Notes: generated from the sequence alone by a model not told the origin. A stretch of 64,000 bases of DNA from an uncultured Bizionia sp. (GCA_947496215.1 CANMCF010000006.1:62001-126000), one strand, 5' to 3'; positions 27,805 through 37,095 are shown, counted from the first letter of the stretch. Program-made: numbers and translations.

Positions 27805-28959
27805 TTAGGATACGAAGAATCTGCGGGTTGAACTGGAAATGTTACGTATGTAGGTAACATCTATGCTGTTTTTTCCGAGAGCTTCCAGAATAGAAGGGAA
27901 CAAGGTGTCATTTGAGAAATAGGCGATGAATATTCCGCCATTGTATATCAGTTTTTCCAAGCCGATTGTATTGAAGACACTCAATAGCTCCTGTCTTTCA
28001 CAATTGGTATCTATTTCCACGATGAGTTGACTATTCTTGCTTTCTGAGACAGTACTGTTGTTGTCCGTGTACTTTCCATCTTTCAGATAGATGACCTTGT
28101 CTGATATCTTTTCTACTTCATACAGCTGTTGTGAGCTTAATATCAAGGCGATGGGGTTGTTTAGGGAGTTGCAGATGGATTTTAAATCCTCCAAGATCAC
28201 TTGTTGCGCCAACACATCCAAATTGGCCAATGGTTCATCCAACAATAATACTTCAGGTTTTCTAAGTAGTGTTCTGGCGAGTTCAAAACGCATTTTATAT
28301 CCAGAAGAAAGCTCACTCCATTTTAAATGTTTGTAGTTCCATAGACCAAGCCTGGCAATCATCATTAAGACTCTTGTTTCATTTTCTTCTGGAGGTGTCC
28401 CATAGCTTGAAAGGACGAATTTTAAATTATCCTTTAGGCTGCCATACCATTTTTTAGTTCTTTGGGGAATGTAGACGAGGTTGGATCTTAATTCGAATTC
28501 ATTGGTGTTCCTCTTGTCGAAATCATAAAGTAAATTCCCCTCCGTATGTTTCAATTCCTTGGCCAAAACTCTCAACAAGGTTGTTTTTCCATTTCCATTT
28601 TCACCTACTAGCCCATATACCTTTCCTTTTTTCAGCTCCAAGGATATTGGACCTAGTTTAAACCTATTGTGCCCATAGCTTTTCGTGATGTTGTTTGCTA
28701 CGACGATGGGTTTGGATATGTCATACTCCTCTATTGGTGCCTTGGAAATTTTGTCCAGTATGGAGAAGGATCTTTCAATGAGTTCGTCTTCTTCAGTCGG
28801 GAACTGCTCTTTCCAGTCGGTCAATGCAATTATGTCATTGTATATGCCTAGATTTTGAGTATCTATGGCACAATCCATTAATTTTCGAAAACCGAGTACA
28901 GTATCTCTATTCTTTAAAAAGACGGATACTTCGTTAATTCTCCCTTGTTTTTTGGACAT
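27805..28959 (-). CDS. ABC transporter ATPase with long N-terminal extension
   Basis: This 384-residue ATPase has Walker A GLVGENGNGKTTLL (about residue 122), a Q-loop in YIPQRTKKW, signature LSSGYKMRFELARTLL (about 218), and Walker B EVLLLDEPLANLD. Two features are unusual: the signature is LSSGY instead of LSGGQ, and there is an N-terminal extension of about 85 residues before the nucleotide-binding domain. A C-terminal extension of about 90 residues follows it. It heads the three-gene operon with the 8-TM protein and the SBP. Import or export cannot be decided from the sequence. Confidence 0.88.
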   Translation of the reverse strand: MSKKQGRINEVSVFLKNRDTVLGFRKLMDCAIDTQNLGIYNDIIALTDWKEQFPTEEDELIERSFSILDKISKAPIEEYDISKPIVVANNITKSYGHNRFKLGPISLELKKGKVYGLVGENGNGKTTLLRVLAKELKHTEGNLLYDFDKRNTNEFELRSNLVYIPQRTKKWYGSLKDNLKFVLSSYGTPPEENETRVLMMIARLGLWNYKHLKWSELSSGYKMRFELARTLLRKPEVLLLDEPLANLDVLAQQVILEDLKSICNSLNNPIALILSSQQLYEVEKISDKVIYLKDGKYTDNNSTVSESKNSQLIVEIDTNCERQELLSVFNTIGLEKLIYNGGIFIAYFSNDTLFPSILEALGKNSIDVTYIRNISSSTRRFFVS

Positions 28960-29038
28960 GTTTGTTTATGGTTAAGCTATGTTTTATAATTTTGAATAGT
29001 AAAAATAAATAGAGATTACTTACTTGCAAACAATTACG

Positions 29039-29046
29039 TAAATTTG
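29039..29046 (+). promoter_or_regulatory. Possible -7 element for mtaB
   Basis: TAAATTTG matches TAnnTTTG and lies 65 bases before the mtaB start. It also forms the right half of a TTGCAAA/TTTGCAA inverted repeat (29024-29048). The nearest TTG is only 12 bases upstream, so the match is partial. Confidence 0.35.
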
Positions 29047-29110
29047 CAATCTCTAATTAAAAGAGATGAAGTAAATATAATGATTCTAGATATAGGATAA
29101 ATTTTAATTT

Positions 29111-30445
29111 TTGAAAGTGAAAGATAAAAAGAAAGTCGCATTTTACACTTTGGGTTGTAAACTCAATTTTTCTGAAACCTCCACCATAGCTAGAAACTTT
29201 AATGAAGAAGGTTTCGATCGCGTGGATTTTTCTGAAGATGCAGACATATACGTAATAAATACGTGTTCGGTAACAGAGAATGCGGACAAACGCTTTAAAT
29301 CCATAGTCAAGCAAGCACAAAAGAACAACCCAGATGCGTTTGTTGCAGCTGTAGGTTGCTATGCCCAATTGAAACCACAAGAACTGGCAGATGTCAATGG
29401 AGTGGATTTGGTACTTGGTGCGACCGAAAAATTTAAGATAACCGATTACATCAATGATTTGTCCAAAAATGATTTTGGCGAAGTGCATTCCTGTGAAATA
29501 GAAGATGCGGATTTTTATGTAGGGAGTTACTCCATAGGAGATAGAACACGTGCTTTTTTGAAGGTACAGGATGGATGCGACTACAAATGTACCTATTGCA
29601 CAATACCACTTGCACGCGGAATTTCTCGTAGTGATGCTTTGGAAAACGTATTGAAGAATGCCAAGGAGATTTCTGAAAAGAACATAAAGGAAATTGTCTT
29701 GACTGGCGTAAATATAGGTGATTACGGAAAAGGAGAGTTTGGAAACAAGAAACATGAACATACATTCTTTCAATTGGTTGAGGCGTTGGATACCGTTGAT
29801 GGGATCGAGCGTTTGCGAATTTCATCGATAGAACCCAATCTTTTGAAAAACGAAACGATAGACTTTGTGTCGAAGAGTAGAACTTTCGTGCCTCACTTTC
29901 ATATTCCATTGCAAAGTGGAAACAATGAGATATTGAAATCGATGCGTCGTCGTTATATGAGGGAATTGTATGTGGATCGCGTTCAAAAGATAAAGGAGGT
30001 AATGCCACACGCTTGCATAGGAGTGGATGTCATAGTCGGTTTTCCTGGAGAGACGGAGGAACACTTTCTTGATACCTATAATTTCCTTAATGCATTGGAT
30101 ATTTCCTATCTGCATGTCTTTACATACTCAGAAAGGGACAATACCGTAGCTGCTTCGATGGAAGGTGTCGTTCCTAAAAACGTAAGGGCAAAACGTAGTA
30201 AGATGTTGCGTGGTTTAAGCGTGAAAATGCGTCGTGCGTTTTACGAAAAGCAATTGGGAAGTACACGAACCGTACTATTTGAGAGCGAAAACAAAGAAGG
30301 TTACATTCACGGGTTTACGGAAAACTATGTAAAAGTGAAAGGGCCTTGGAATCCAGAATTGGTGAATACGCTACAAGATGTGGAACTTACCAGAATAGAT
30401 GATGATGGCTTGGTGAGGTTCGAATTCGTAAATGAATGGGCATAA
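29111..30445 (+). CDS. mtaB: tRNA t6A37 methylthiotransferase
   Basis: MtaB is a radical-SAM methylthiotransferase that adds a methylthio group to t6A at position 37 of tRNAs. The 444-residue protein shows the N-terminal UPF0004 domain (FYTLGCKLNFSETS, INTCSVTENADKR, VGCYAQ: three Fe-S cysteines), the radical-SAM motif GCDYKCTYCTIPLARG (about residue 157) and a C-terminal TRAM-like region. Asn in GCKLNFSE and TCSVT are typical of MtaB rather than MiaB. No in-frame ATG exists between the preceding stop (29105-29107) and the first motif, so it begins at a TTG (29111) or a GTG (29117). Confidence 0.92.
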   Translation: MKVKDKKKVAFYTLGCKLNFSETSTIARNFNEEGFDRVDFSEDADIYVINTCSVTENADKRFKSIVKQAQKNNPDAFVAAVGCYAQLKPQELADVNGVDLVLGATEKFKITDYINDLSKNDFGEVHSCEIEDADFYVGSYSIGDRTRAFLKVQDGCDYKCTYCTIPLARGISRSDALENVLKNAKEISEKNIKEIVLTGVNIGDYGKGEFGNKKHEHTFFQLVEALDTVDGIERLRISSIEPNLLKNETIDFVSKSRTFVPHFHIPLQSGNNEILKSMRRRYMRELYVDRVQKIKEVMPHACIGVDVIVGFPGETEEHFLDTYNFLNALDISYLHVFTYSERDNTVAASMEGVVPKNVRAKRSKMLRGLSVKMRRAFYEKQLGSTRTVLFESENKEGYIHGFTENYVKVKGPWNPELVNTLQDVELTRIDDDGLVRFEFVNEWA

Positions 30446-30475
30446 AAAAAGCTGAAGGAATTCCTTCAGCTTTTT
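30444..30475. terminator. Bidirectional terminator between mtaB and GNAT-like gene
   Basis: A perfect palindromic stem centred at 30460/30461 (about 30446-30475) with A- and T-runs lies across the gap between two convergent genes. Confidence 0.85.
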
Positions 30476-30491
30476 GGTTTTTATAAGCTGG

Positions 30492-30788
30492 TTATATTCT
30501 TACGCCTACTGGCAACAAGCTTTTGTATTGTCTATTCCGCCTAATGAATTTAGCAATCTCTGGGCTTGTTGGAACAATGCTCAAATTTCTTTCTTTTACA
30601 TTTTCAAAGACTAACTTTAAAAAATCTTCAGTAAAGCCTTCGTCAGTAATGTTCTCAGGAATAATTAGTTTTGTTAGGAAAATTTTGCGATCTTGAAGGG
30701 AATATTCAATTTTTGCAAAATGTTCATCGTTCTTTAATTCAAATTGACGTAAAAAATCATTGTCAACTAGTTCAGCAGCATCAATCAT
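30492..30788 (-). CDS. YjdJ-type small N-acetyltransferase-like protein
   Basis: This 98-residue protein matches the small YjdJ-type GNAT domain: AKIEYSLQDRKIFLTKLIIPE is followed by a TDEGFTEDFLKLVFENVKER helix and the family-typical IVPTSPEIAKFIRRNRQY. In the usual family member the helix carries a G-x-G-x-(G/A) acetyl-CoA loop; here it is EGFTED, so activity may be weak or lost. It is monocistronic. Confidence 0.7.
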   Translation of the reverse strand: MIDAAELVDNDFLRQFELKNDEHFAKIEYSLQDRKIFLTKLIIPENITDEGFTEDFLKLVFENVKERNLSIVPTSPEIAKFIRRNRQYKSLLPVGVRI

Positions 30789-30910
30789 AGTATAATAAAA
30801 TTTGTTTTTAAGTAGGAATTTTAAAAATAGTGTGAACTATTTTTTTAGCTTTACGATGCGAATTTACAAAAAAATATTGGTAATCGCGTTCTTTTTTTTG
30901 TTAAATACTT

Positions 30911-31573
30911 ATGAATCAAGACTTAATACACGTTTATTTTATGCCGGGAATGGCGGCGAACCCTTCAATATTTGACAACATCAGTTTACCAGAAACACAA
31001 TTTAAAATACATAAATTATACTGGTTGATTCCACTGGAAAAGGAATCGTTAGAGGAATACGCCTTGAGAATGACAAAAAACATAAAGCATGAAAATGTAG
31101 TCTTGTTGGGGGTTTCCTTTGGAGGGATTTTGGTTCAGGAGATGAGCAAGTACATAAAGCCAAGGAAGCTCATCGTGGTATCCAGCGTCAAGACAAAACA
31201 TGAGCTACCAACAAGAATGAAGGTGCTAAGGGCTACAAAGGCCTATAAGCTCCTACCGACACAATTGATGAGCAACATAGACCTATTGGCGAAATACGCC
31301 TTTGGAAATACAATTACCAAACGTATAGAATTGTATAGGAAGTATCTTTCTGTAAACGACAAGCGTTATTTGGATTGGGCAATAGAGCAAGTCATCAATT
31401 GGAATCAAGAAGAGGCCATGCCAGAAGTGATACATGTCCACGGGGAGAAAGATGCCGTTTTTCCATATGCAAATATAAAGGAGTGCATAGCCGTCAAAGG
31501 AGGAACGCACATTATGATTATTAACAAGTATAAGTGGTTCAACGAGAATTTGCCACAATTAATTTTATCCTAA
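30911..31573 (+). CDS. Alpha/beta hydrolase
   Basis: The 220-residue cytoplasmic protein has an alpha/beta hydrolase fold: nucleophile elbow GVSFGG (Ser about residue 76), an aspartate in HGEKDAVFPY (about 179) and a C-terminal histidine in KGGTHIMI (about 200). FMPGMAANPSIFDNI near the start is a typical oxyanion-hole region. The substrate is unknown. It lies in the same direction as the lytic transglycosylase gene, which begins 51 bases later. Confidence 0.85.
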   Translation: MNQDLIHVYFMPGMAANPSIFDNISLPETQFKIHKLYWLIPLEKESLEEYALRMTKNIKHENVVLLGVSFGGILVQEMSKYIKPRKLIVVSSVKTKHELPTRMKVLRATKAYKLLPTQLMSNIDLLAKYAFGNTITKRIELYRKYLSVNDKRYLDWAIEQVINWNQEEAMPEVIHVHGEKDAVFPYANIKECIAVKGGTHIMIINKYKWFNENLPQLILS

Positions 31574-31624
31574 AACCGAAGCTATTCGGTAAAATATTTT
31601 AATTTTACATAAAAAGTACTGAAG

Positions 31625-32554
31625 ATGAAGATTATGAAAAAGACACTGACATTATTTGGACTGGCATGTTTGGCAGGTTTGTTCATCAATGCATTTCAAG
31701 ATGCACCCACGGATGAAAACTATGAAACGAAAATTGTAAACGACTACAATGTCTATGCATTGCAAGTACCAAATCATTTGGATTTTGCAGGCGAAGGGGT
31801 ACCTTTGGAAAATCCAGACATCCTTGAGAGAATGGATAAGGAGTTGCTTGTAAATACCTATTGGCAATCCAATGGATTGTTGATGTTCAAGCGAGTAAAA
31901 AAATACTTTCCCATAATAGAGCCTATCTTGGCTAAGCATGGCATACCAGATGATTTCAAGTACTTGGCTGTCATAGAAAGTGGTTTGACCAATGCAAGGT
32001 CCCCAGCTGGAGCAAGTGGATTTTGGCAAATAATGAAAGCCACGGGACGTGAAAACGGATTGGAAGTCAATTCCAATGTAGACGAGCGCTATCATCTAAT
32101 AAAGGCAACGGAGGTTGCTTGTAGATATTTGAAGAAGTCCAAGAAGCGATTGGGATCTTGGACACTGGCTGCAGCAGCATACAATGCAGGAAACGCTGGC
32201 ATCTCAAGACGTTTGAAAAAACAAGACGTCAAAACCTACTATGATTTGTTGCTAGGAGAAGAAACTGGACGCTATGTCTTTAGAATAATAGCCTTGAAAG
32301 AAATTCTATCCAATCCCAAGAAATATGGATTCAATTTCAGGAATAAAGACCTATATTCATCTATTCCTACCTATAAAGTGGCAGTGGATACTGCAGTGAC
32401 GGATTTTTCACAGTTCGCCAAAAAGTTCAAGATCAATTATAAGATACTGAAACTGCATAATCCTTGGTTGAGAGAAAAACACCTTAACAACAAATCAAGA
32501 AAAGAGTATTTGATAGATATTCCTCGTGAAGGACACTACAAGGTTGTAGATTAA
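31625..32554 (+). CDS. Lytic murein transglycosylase (MltD-like SLT domain)
   Basis: This 309-residue exported protein cleaves the glycan strand of peptidoglycan non-hydrolytically. The signal sequence (residues 1-24) is followed by an SLT domain with catalytic Glu in AVIESGLTNA (about residue 119), SPAGASGFWQIM and AAAAYNAGNAGISRRLKK. About 80 C-terminal residues (YKVAVDTAVTDFSQFAKKF) resemble one degenerate LysM repeat. The upstream gap has a short GC hairpin (31574-31590) that may end the hydrolase transcript. The next gene, a TauE/SafE-like protein, follows 43 bases later in the same direction. Confidence 0.9.
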   Translation: MKIMKKTLTLFGLACLAGLFINAFQDAPTDENYETKIVNDYNVYALQVPNHLDFAGEGVPLENPDILERMDKELLVNTYWQSNGLLMFKRVKKYFPIIEPILAKHGIPDDFKYLAVIESGLTNARSPAGASGFWQIMKATGRENGLEVNSNVDERYHLIKATEVACRYLKKSKKRLGSWTLAAAAYNAGNAGISRRLKKQDVKTYYDLLLGEETGRYVFRIIALKEILSNPKKYGFNFRNKDLYSSIPTYKVAVDTAVTDFSQFAKKFKINYKILKLHNPWLREKHLNNKSRKEYLIDIPREGHYKVVD

Positions 32555-32597
32555 ATTGTCCCTGCCCTATAAATATCAAAGCTTTGCCCCATAAATA

Positions 32598-32984
32598 ATG
32601 AAAACAAGAATGGATTTATCTATTATACTTACCCTGATGATCGTTGGATTGTTGGCAGGAATCTTTAGTGGAATGTTTGGAATAGGTGGAGGTGTGGTAA
32701 TGGTGCCTTTAATGGTATTTGCCTTGGGGTACACACAACAACAGGCACAGGGAACAAGTTTGGCCGTATTGGCAGTGCCCGTAACGTTTTTGGCTGCCTA
32801 TACCTACCATACTTCTGGGGATGACCCCATTAACTTCAAATATGCATTCATCATAGCAATCTGCTTTGTTTTGGGAGGTTATTTTGGGACTAAGATTGCC
32901 ATTTCAATCAATGAATCCTTGCTTAAAAAACTATTTAGCGTACTGCTTGTCATAGTGGCCATAAAGATGTTTTTTAGCAAATAG
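32598..32984 (+). CDS. Half-size TauE/SafE-family membrane protein
   Basis: The 128-residue protein has four transmembrane segments and the TauE/SafE pattern: GIFSGMFGIGGGVVMVPLM (residues 21-39) and GTSLAVLAVPVTFLAAYTY. Family members export sulfite, sulfonates or related anions and are normally about 250 residues with two such halves. The single half suggests that it works as a dimer. It is followed by a strong terminator. The substrate is unknown. Confidence 0.85.
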   Translation: MKTRMDLSIILTLMIVGLLAGIFSGMFGIGGGVVMVPLMVFALGYTQQQAQGTSLAVLAVPVTFLAAYTYHTSGDDPINFKYAFIIAICFVLGGYFGTKIAISINESLLKKLFSVLLVIVAIKMFFSK

Positions 32985-33013
32985 ATCGTTCGGTACGCGT
33001 AGATATAAAACAT

Positions 33014-33049
33014 AAAAAAAGCTGCTTGATTTTTCAAGCAGCTTTTTTT
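33014..33049. terminator. Bidirectional terminator after TauE/SafE-like gene
   Basis: A 9-bp GC-rich stem (33021-33029 with 33034-33042) with an A-run and a T-run on the two sides lies 30 bases past the TauE/SafE stop and just before the end of the convergent gene. Confidence 0.85.
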
Positions 33050-33070
33050 ATGTGATTTTCGAAACGAAAA

Positions 33071-33649
33071 CTATCTACGAGAACGGCGTTGTTGCCTCAT
33101 GGAGCCTCCTTGTCCGTAATGTTGATTCGGCATTTGGGCACGTTTCATATTGTTCTTCATTTCTTTTATTTGCTCCTTGAGCATACCTTGCTTGTCTAGT
33201 TTTTGAGCTTCGTTTATCAATAAGGTTGCTTCTTGTTTTCTTCTTTTTGAAAAAGCAATTCCTGCCAAGTTGAGTTTTGCCATTGCCATGTCTTGATCCA
33301 TGGACAAGCCCAAGGTAACTGCCTTTTTGAAGTAGCGCTCAGCTTCATTCATATCCGTTTGGGATACTAGTATCCCGTTCAAGTAATTGAAGTAACCTTG
33401 TTGTTTCGTTACCAAGGCCGCTTCAGGGTTTTTGATCTTGTCCAACCAATTTTTCGCTCCTGCCATATCTTGCTTTCTAAGCTTCAAGAAAGCCAAAAGA
33501 ATGAACTCGTTCTTGAAATATAGGAAAATGAATATCAAGGACAACAATATCAGCATGATTCCATTCCCTATGCCTCCTTCTGTAAATTGCCATACGGCAG
33601 TAGCTATGATTAGACCAGCAATTATTAATTTGAATGTTTTATTGTACAT
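33071..33649 (-). CDS. Membrane-anchored TPR-like protein
   Basis: This 192-residue protein has two N-terminal transmembrane segments (about 6-25 and 28-48), then a soluble part with TPR-like helix pairs (AGAKNWLDKIKNP, AERYFKKAVTLGL, AMAKLNLAGIAFSKRR) and a basic, Gln- and Arg-rich tail (RQQRRSRR). The ATG at 33649 gives the first hydrophobic segment a natural start; the upstream ATG at 33682 adds eleven residues without resemblance. Function unknown. A scaffold role is typical of such proteins but is not shown here. Confidence 0.75.
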   Translation of the reverse strand: MYNKTFKLIIAGLIIATAVWQFTEGGIGNGIMLILLSLIFIFLYFKNEFILLAFLKLRKQDMAGAKNWLDKIKNPEAALVTKQQGYFNYLNGILVSQTDMNEAERYFKKAVTLGLSMDQDMAMAKLNLAGIAFSKRRKQEATLLINEAQKLDKQGMLKEQIKEMKNNMKRAQMPNQHYGQGGSMRQQRRSRR

Positions 33650-33853
33650 TTTAGTGTTTTTATTGAAGTAGAAAGCAAACAATTGCCTTTAAATCTTGTT
33701 ATTTGTTATTTCAGATTGCAAAGAAACTAATTTTTGTCGAAATATTAAGCTTTAGAAAACGTAATTTATGCTTCAGTTTTTCTAGATTTTATGCAGGATT
33801 CATTCAAAATGAAAAATAAAGACAACAAGAAGGTAAATATTTTTTAAATAAGA
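33650..33853 (+). other. Intergenic leader before rpmH
   Basis: About 200 AT-rich bases between divergent genes. No gene is seen. The rpmH promoter begins at its right edge. Confidence 0.45.
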
Positions 33854-33884
33854 TTTGTCAAATAAAAAAGTCGTTGTATATTTG
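33854..33884 (+). promoter_or_regulatory. Promoter of rpmH
   Basis: TTTG (33854-33857) is followed after 19 bases by TATATTTG (33877-33884), a full match to the Bacteroidota promoter. It lies 69 bases before the rpmH ATG. Confidence 0.8.
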
Positions 33885-33953
33885 CGCTCAGTTTTAGAGA
33901 AATACTATAAACTATTTTAAAAAATACAATTCAGACTTTAAAGATATTATAAA

Positions 33954-34115
33954 ATGAGCAAAAGAACGTTTCAGCCATCAAAAAGAAAGAGAAGAAACAA
34001 ACACGGTTTCAGAGAAAGAATGGCATCGGTTAATGGTAGAAAAGTATTAGCTCGTAGAAGAGCAAAAGGAAGAAAGAAGATATCTGTTTCATCTGAAACT
34101 AGACATAAAAGATAA
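33954..34115 (+). CDS. rpmH: 50S ribosomal protein L34
   Basis: A 53-residue, highly basic protein beginning [20 protein letters not shown] and containing [20 protein letters not shown] is a clear ribosomal protein L34. It has its own promoter and terminator. It sits here beside carB and not in the usual rnpA-dnaA setting, which is common in Bacteroidota. Confidence 0.97.
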   Translation: MSKRTFQPSKRKRRNKHGFRERMASVNGRKVLARRRAKGRKKISVSSETRHKR

Positions 34116-34141
34116 ATGATTAACAATTGTTAATATATTGG

Positions 34142-34170
34142 GGCGTTACTTAGGTGTAACGCCTTTTTTT
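34142..34170 (+). terminator. Terminator of rpmH
   Basis: An 8-bp stem (34142-34149 with 34156-34163) and a seven-T run lie 26 bases past the rpmH stop. Confidence 0.9.
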
Positions 34171-34185
34171 GTAGCTAATTATTAT

Positions 34186-34193
34186 TATTTTTG
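34186..34193 (+). promoter_or_regulatory. Possible -7 element for carB
   Basis: TATTTTTG matches TAnnTTTG and lies about 20 bases before the carB ATG. The upstream TTTG is 14 bases away, closer than usual, so confidence is low. Confidence 0.3.
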
Positions 34194-34213
34194 AAACTCT
34201 ATAAATCAACACA

Positions 34214-37066
34214 ATGCCTAAGAATTCAAAACTAAAATCTATACTTATCATTGGATCTGGTCCTATCGTAATTGGCCAAGCCTGTGAGTTTGATTATTCG
34301 GGAACACAAGCTTTAAGATCTCTAAGAGAAGATGGAATCGAAACCATTCTAATCAATTCCAATCCAGCAACGATCATGACGGATCCTTCCATGGCGGATC
34401 ACGTATACCTGTTGCCATTAAACACAAAGTCAATTGTAAAAATATTGAAGGAGCATCCGCAAATCGATGCTGTCTTGCCAACCATGGGAGGGCAAACAGC
34501 TTTGAACCTATGTATCGAAGCTGATGAAAAAGGTATTTGGAAAGACTTTGATGTAGAGATTATTGGTGTAAACATAGATGCTATAAACATTACCGAAGAT
34601 AGGGAGCAGTTTAGAGAGTTGATGCTTAAAATTGGTATTCCAATGGCACCTCAAGCAACTGCTACTTCTTATTTGAAAGGTAAGGAAATCGCACAAGAGT
34701 TTGGTTTCCCTTTAATAATTAGAGCATCGTTTACTCTAGGAGGAGCAGGTGCATCATTCGTATACAAAGAAGAAGATTTTGATGAATTGTTGACACGTGG
34801 CTTGGAGATCTCTCCTATACACGAAGTAATGATCGACAAGGCCTTGATCGGTTGGAAGGAATACGAATTGGAACTTCTAAGGGATGCCAATGACAATGTG
34901 GTCATCATTTGTTCCATAGAAAACATGGATCCTATTGGAATTCATACAGGAGACTCCATCACCGTGGCCCCAGCAATGACGTTAAGTGATACGACATACC
35001 AAAAAATGCGGGATATGGCCATACATATGATGCGTAACATTGGAGACTTCGCTGGAGGTTGCAATGTGCAGTTTGCGGTGAGTCCGGATGAAAATGAAGA
35101 CATCATTGCCATAGAGATCAATCCTCGTGTATCTCGTTCTTCCGCATTGGCCAGTAAAGCAACTGGATATCCTATTGCAAAAATAGCAGCAAAGCTGGCT
35201 ATCGGTTATCACTTGGATGAGTTGGAAAATCAGATAACGAAATCCACATCTGCATTGTTCGAGCCTACATTGGACTATGTGATCGTGAAGATACCTAGAT
35301 GGAACTTCGACAAGTTCGAAGGATCGGATAGAACCTTGGGACTTCAAATGAAATCCGTAGGAGAGGTAATGGGGATTGGACGTTCTTTCCAAGAAGCATT
35401 GCACAAGGCAACACAATCCTTGGAAATAAAGCGAAATGGACTGGGAGCAGATGGGAAAGGATATACGAATTACGATCAAATCATAGAAAAGTTGACCTAT
35501 GCCAGCTGGGATCGTGTCTTTGTGATATACGATGCGATACAAATGGGAATTCCGTTGAGTCGTATTCATGAAATCACAAAAATCGACATGTGGTTCTTGA
35601 AGCAGTACGAAGAGCTTTATCTTTTGGAAAAGGAGATTTCCACCTTCAAGATAGATACCATTGAAAAGGATTTGTTGTTGGAAGCCAAACAAAAGGGATA
35701 TGGAGACAGACAAATAGCACATATGTTGGGTTGTTTGGAAAGTCAAGTCTATACTAGAAGGGAAGAGCTTAACATAAATAGAGTTTACAAACTTGTAGAC
35801 ACCTGTGCTGCAGAGTTTGAAGCGAAGACACCATATTACTACTCAACATTTGAAAACGATGTTGAAACAGCAGATGGTAAACGCCAAGCAGATAACGAAA
35901 GTATTGTTACAGATAGGAAAAAGGTAATAGTTCTAGGCTCTGGCCCAAATAGGATTGGACAAGGAATAGAGTTCGATTATTGTTGTGTACACGGTGTTTT
36001 GGCTGCTGCCGAATGTGGGTACGAAACCATAATGATCAACTGTAATCCAGAGACGGTCTCAACAGACTTTGATACAGCGGACAAATTATATTTCGAACCT
36101 GTTTTCTGGGAGCATATCTATGATATCATCAAGCATGAAAAGCCAGAAGGTGTCATTGTGCAATTGGGAGGGCAAACTGCTCTTAAATTGGCCGAAAAAC
36201 TAGAACGTTACGGTATAAAGATTTTGGGATCCAGTTTCAAATCGCTTGATTTGGCTGAAGATAGAGGAAGTTTCTCCAACATATTGAAGGAAAACAACAT
36301 TCCTTACCCGGAATTTGACATTGCTGAGACGGCAGAAGAAGCATTGCAAGTAGCAGATAAGTTGGATTTTCCAATTTTGGTGAGACCTTCATATGTATTG
36401 GGAGGACAAGGAATGAAGATCGTGATCAACAAGAAGGAACTCGAGGAGCACGTTGTGGATCTATTGAGAAGCATTCCTGGAAACAAATTGTTGTTGGACC
36501 ATTATTTGGATGGAGCCATAGAAGCAGAGGCAGATGCCATTTGCGATGGGGAGAACATATACATCATTGGTATAATGGAGCACATTGAGCCTTGTGGAAT
36601 TCACTCGGGAGACAGTAATGCGACATTGCCACCATTCAACCTTGGAAACTTGGTGATGCAACAAATAAAGGACCATACGAAGAAAATAGCCTTGGCATTG
36701 AATACGGTAGGTCTAATAAACATTCAGTTTGCAATCAAAGACGATGTGGTCTATATCATAGAAGCCAATCCTAGAGCTTCCAGAACAGTACCTTTCATTG
36801 CAAAGGCATACGGAGAACCTTATGTGAACTATGCGACGAAGGTGATGTTGGGGGAGAAGAAGGTGACCGATTTCGATTTCAATCCACAGTTGGAAGGTTA
36901 TGCGATCAAGCAACCAGTATTCTCATTCAACAAGTTCCATAACGTAAACAAGAAGTTGGGGCCGGAAATGAAAAGTACTGGTGAGAGCATCTTGTTTATA
37001 GACGATTTGAAGGATGATGAATTCTACAACCTATACTCGAGACGTAAGATGTATTTGAGCAAGTAG
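34214..37066 (+). CDS. carB: Carbamoyl-phosphate synthase large subunit
   Basis: CarB makes carbamoyl phosphate from bicarbonate, ATP and ammonia for arginine and pyrimidine synthesis. The 950-residue protein has two homologous ATP-grasp halves, starting with GSGPIVIGQACEFDYSG (residues 13-29) and GSGPNRIGQGIEFDY (about 575), with metal-binding AIEINPRVSRSSALASKATG and IIEANPRASRTVPFIAKAYG. It ends soon after the second synthetase half (STGESILFIDD) and lacks the C-terminal allosteric MGS domain of the roughly 1070-residue E. coli enzyme; this short form is usual in Bacteroidota. The small subunit carA is not in the window. Confidence 0.97.
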   Translation: MPKNSKLKSILIIGSGPIVIGQACEFDYSGTQALRSLREDGIETILINSNPATIMTDPSMADHVYLLPLNTKSIVKILKEHPQIDAVLPTMGGQTALNLCIEADEKGIWKDFDVEIIGVNIDAINITEDREQFRELMLKIGIPMAPQATATSYLKGKEIAQEFGFPLIIRASFTLGGAGASFVYKEEDFDELLTRGLEISPIHEVMIDKALIGWKEYELELLRDANDNVVIICSIENMDPIGIHTGDSITVAPAMTLSDTTYQKMRDMAIHMMRNIGDFAGGCNVQFAVSPDENEDIIAIEINPRVSRSSALASKATGYPIAKIAAKLAIGYHLDELENQITKSTSALFEPTLDYVIVKIPRWNFDKFEGSDRTLGLQMKSVGEVMGIGRSFQEALHKATQSLEIKRNGLGADGKGYTNYDQIIEKLTYASWDRVFVIYDAIQMGIPLSRIHEITKIDMWFLKQYEELYLLEKEISTFKIDTIEKDLLLEAKQKGYGDRQIAHMLGCLESQVYTRREELNINRVYKLVDTCAAEFEAKTPYYYSTFENDVETADGKRQADNESIVTDRKKVIVLGSGPNRIGQGIEFDYCCVHGVLAAAECGYETIMINCNPETVSTDFDTADKLYFEPVFWEHIYDIIKHEKPEGVIVQLGGQTALKLAEKLERYGIKILGSSFKSLDLAEDRGSFSNILKENNIPYPEFDIAETAEEALQVADKLDFPILVRPSYVLGGQGMKIVINKKELEEHVVDLLRSIPGNKLLLDHYLDGAIEAEADAICDGENIYIIGIMEHIEPCGIHSGDSNATLPPFNLGNLVMQQIKDHTKKIALALNTVGLINIQFAIKDDVVYIIEANPRASRTVPFIAKAYGEPYVNYATKVMLGEKKVTDFDFNPQLEGYAIKQPVFSFNKFHNVNKKLGPEMKSTGESILFIDDLKDDEFYNLYSRRKMYLSK

Positions 37067-37095
37067 TTAGATCCTATTTGTCAGGTGATCATATA

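Noticed and set aside
29024-29048. TTGCAAA/TTTGCAA inverted repeat upstream of mtaB as a terminator
   Set aside because: It has no T-run following and overlaps the candidate -7 element, so a promoter or operator part is more likely.
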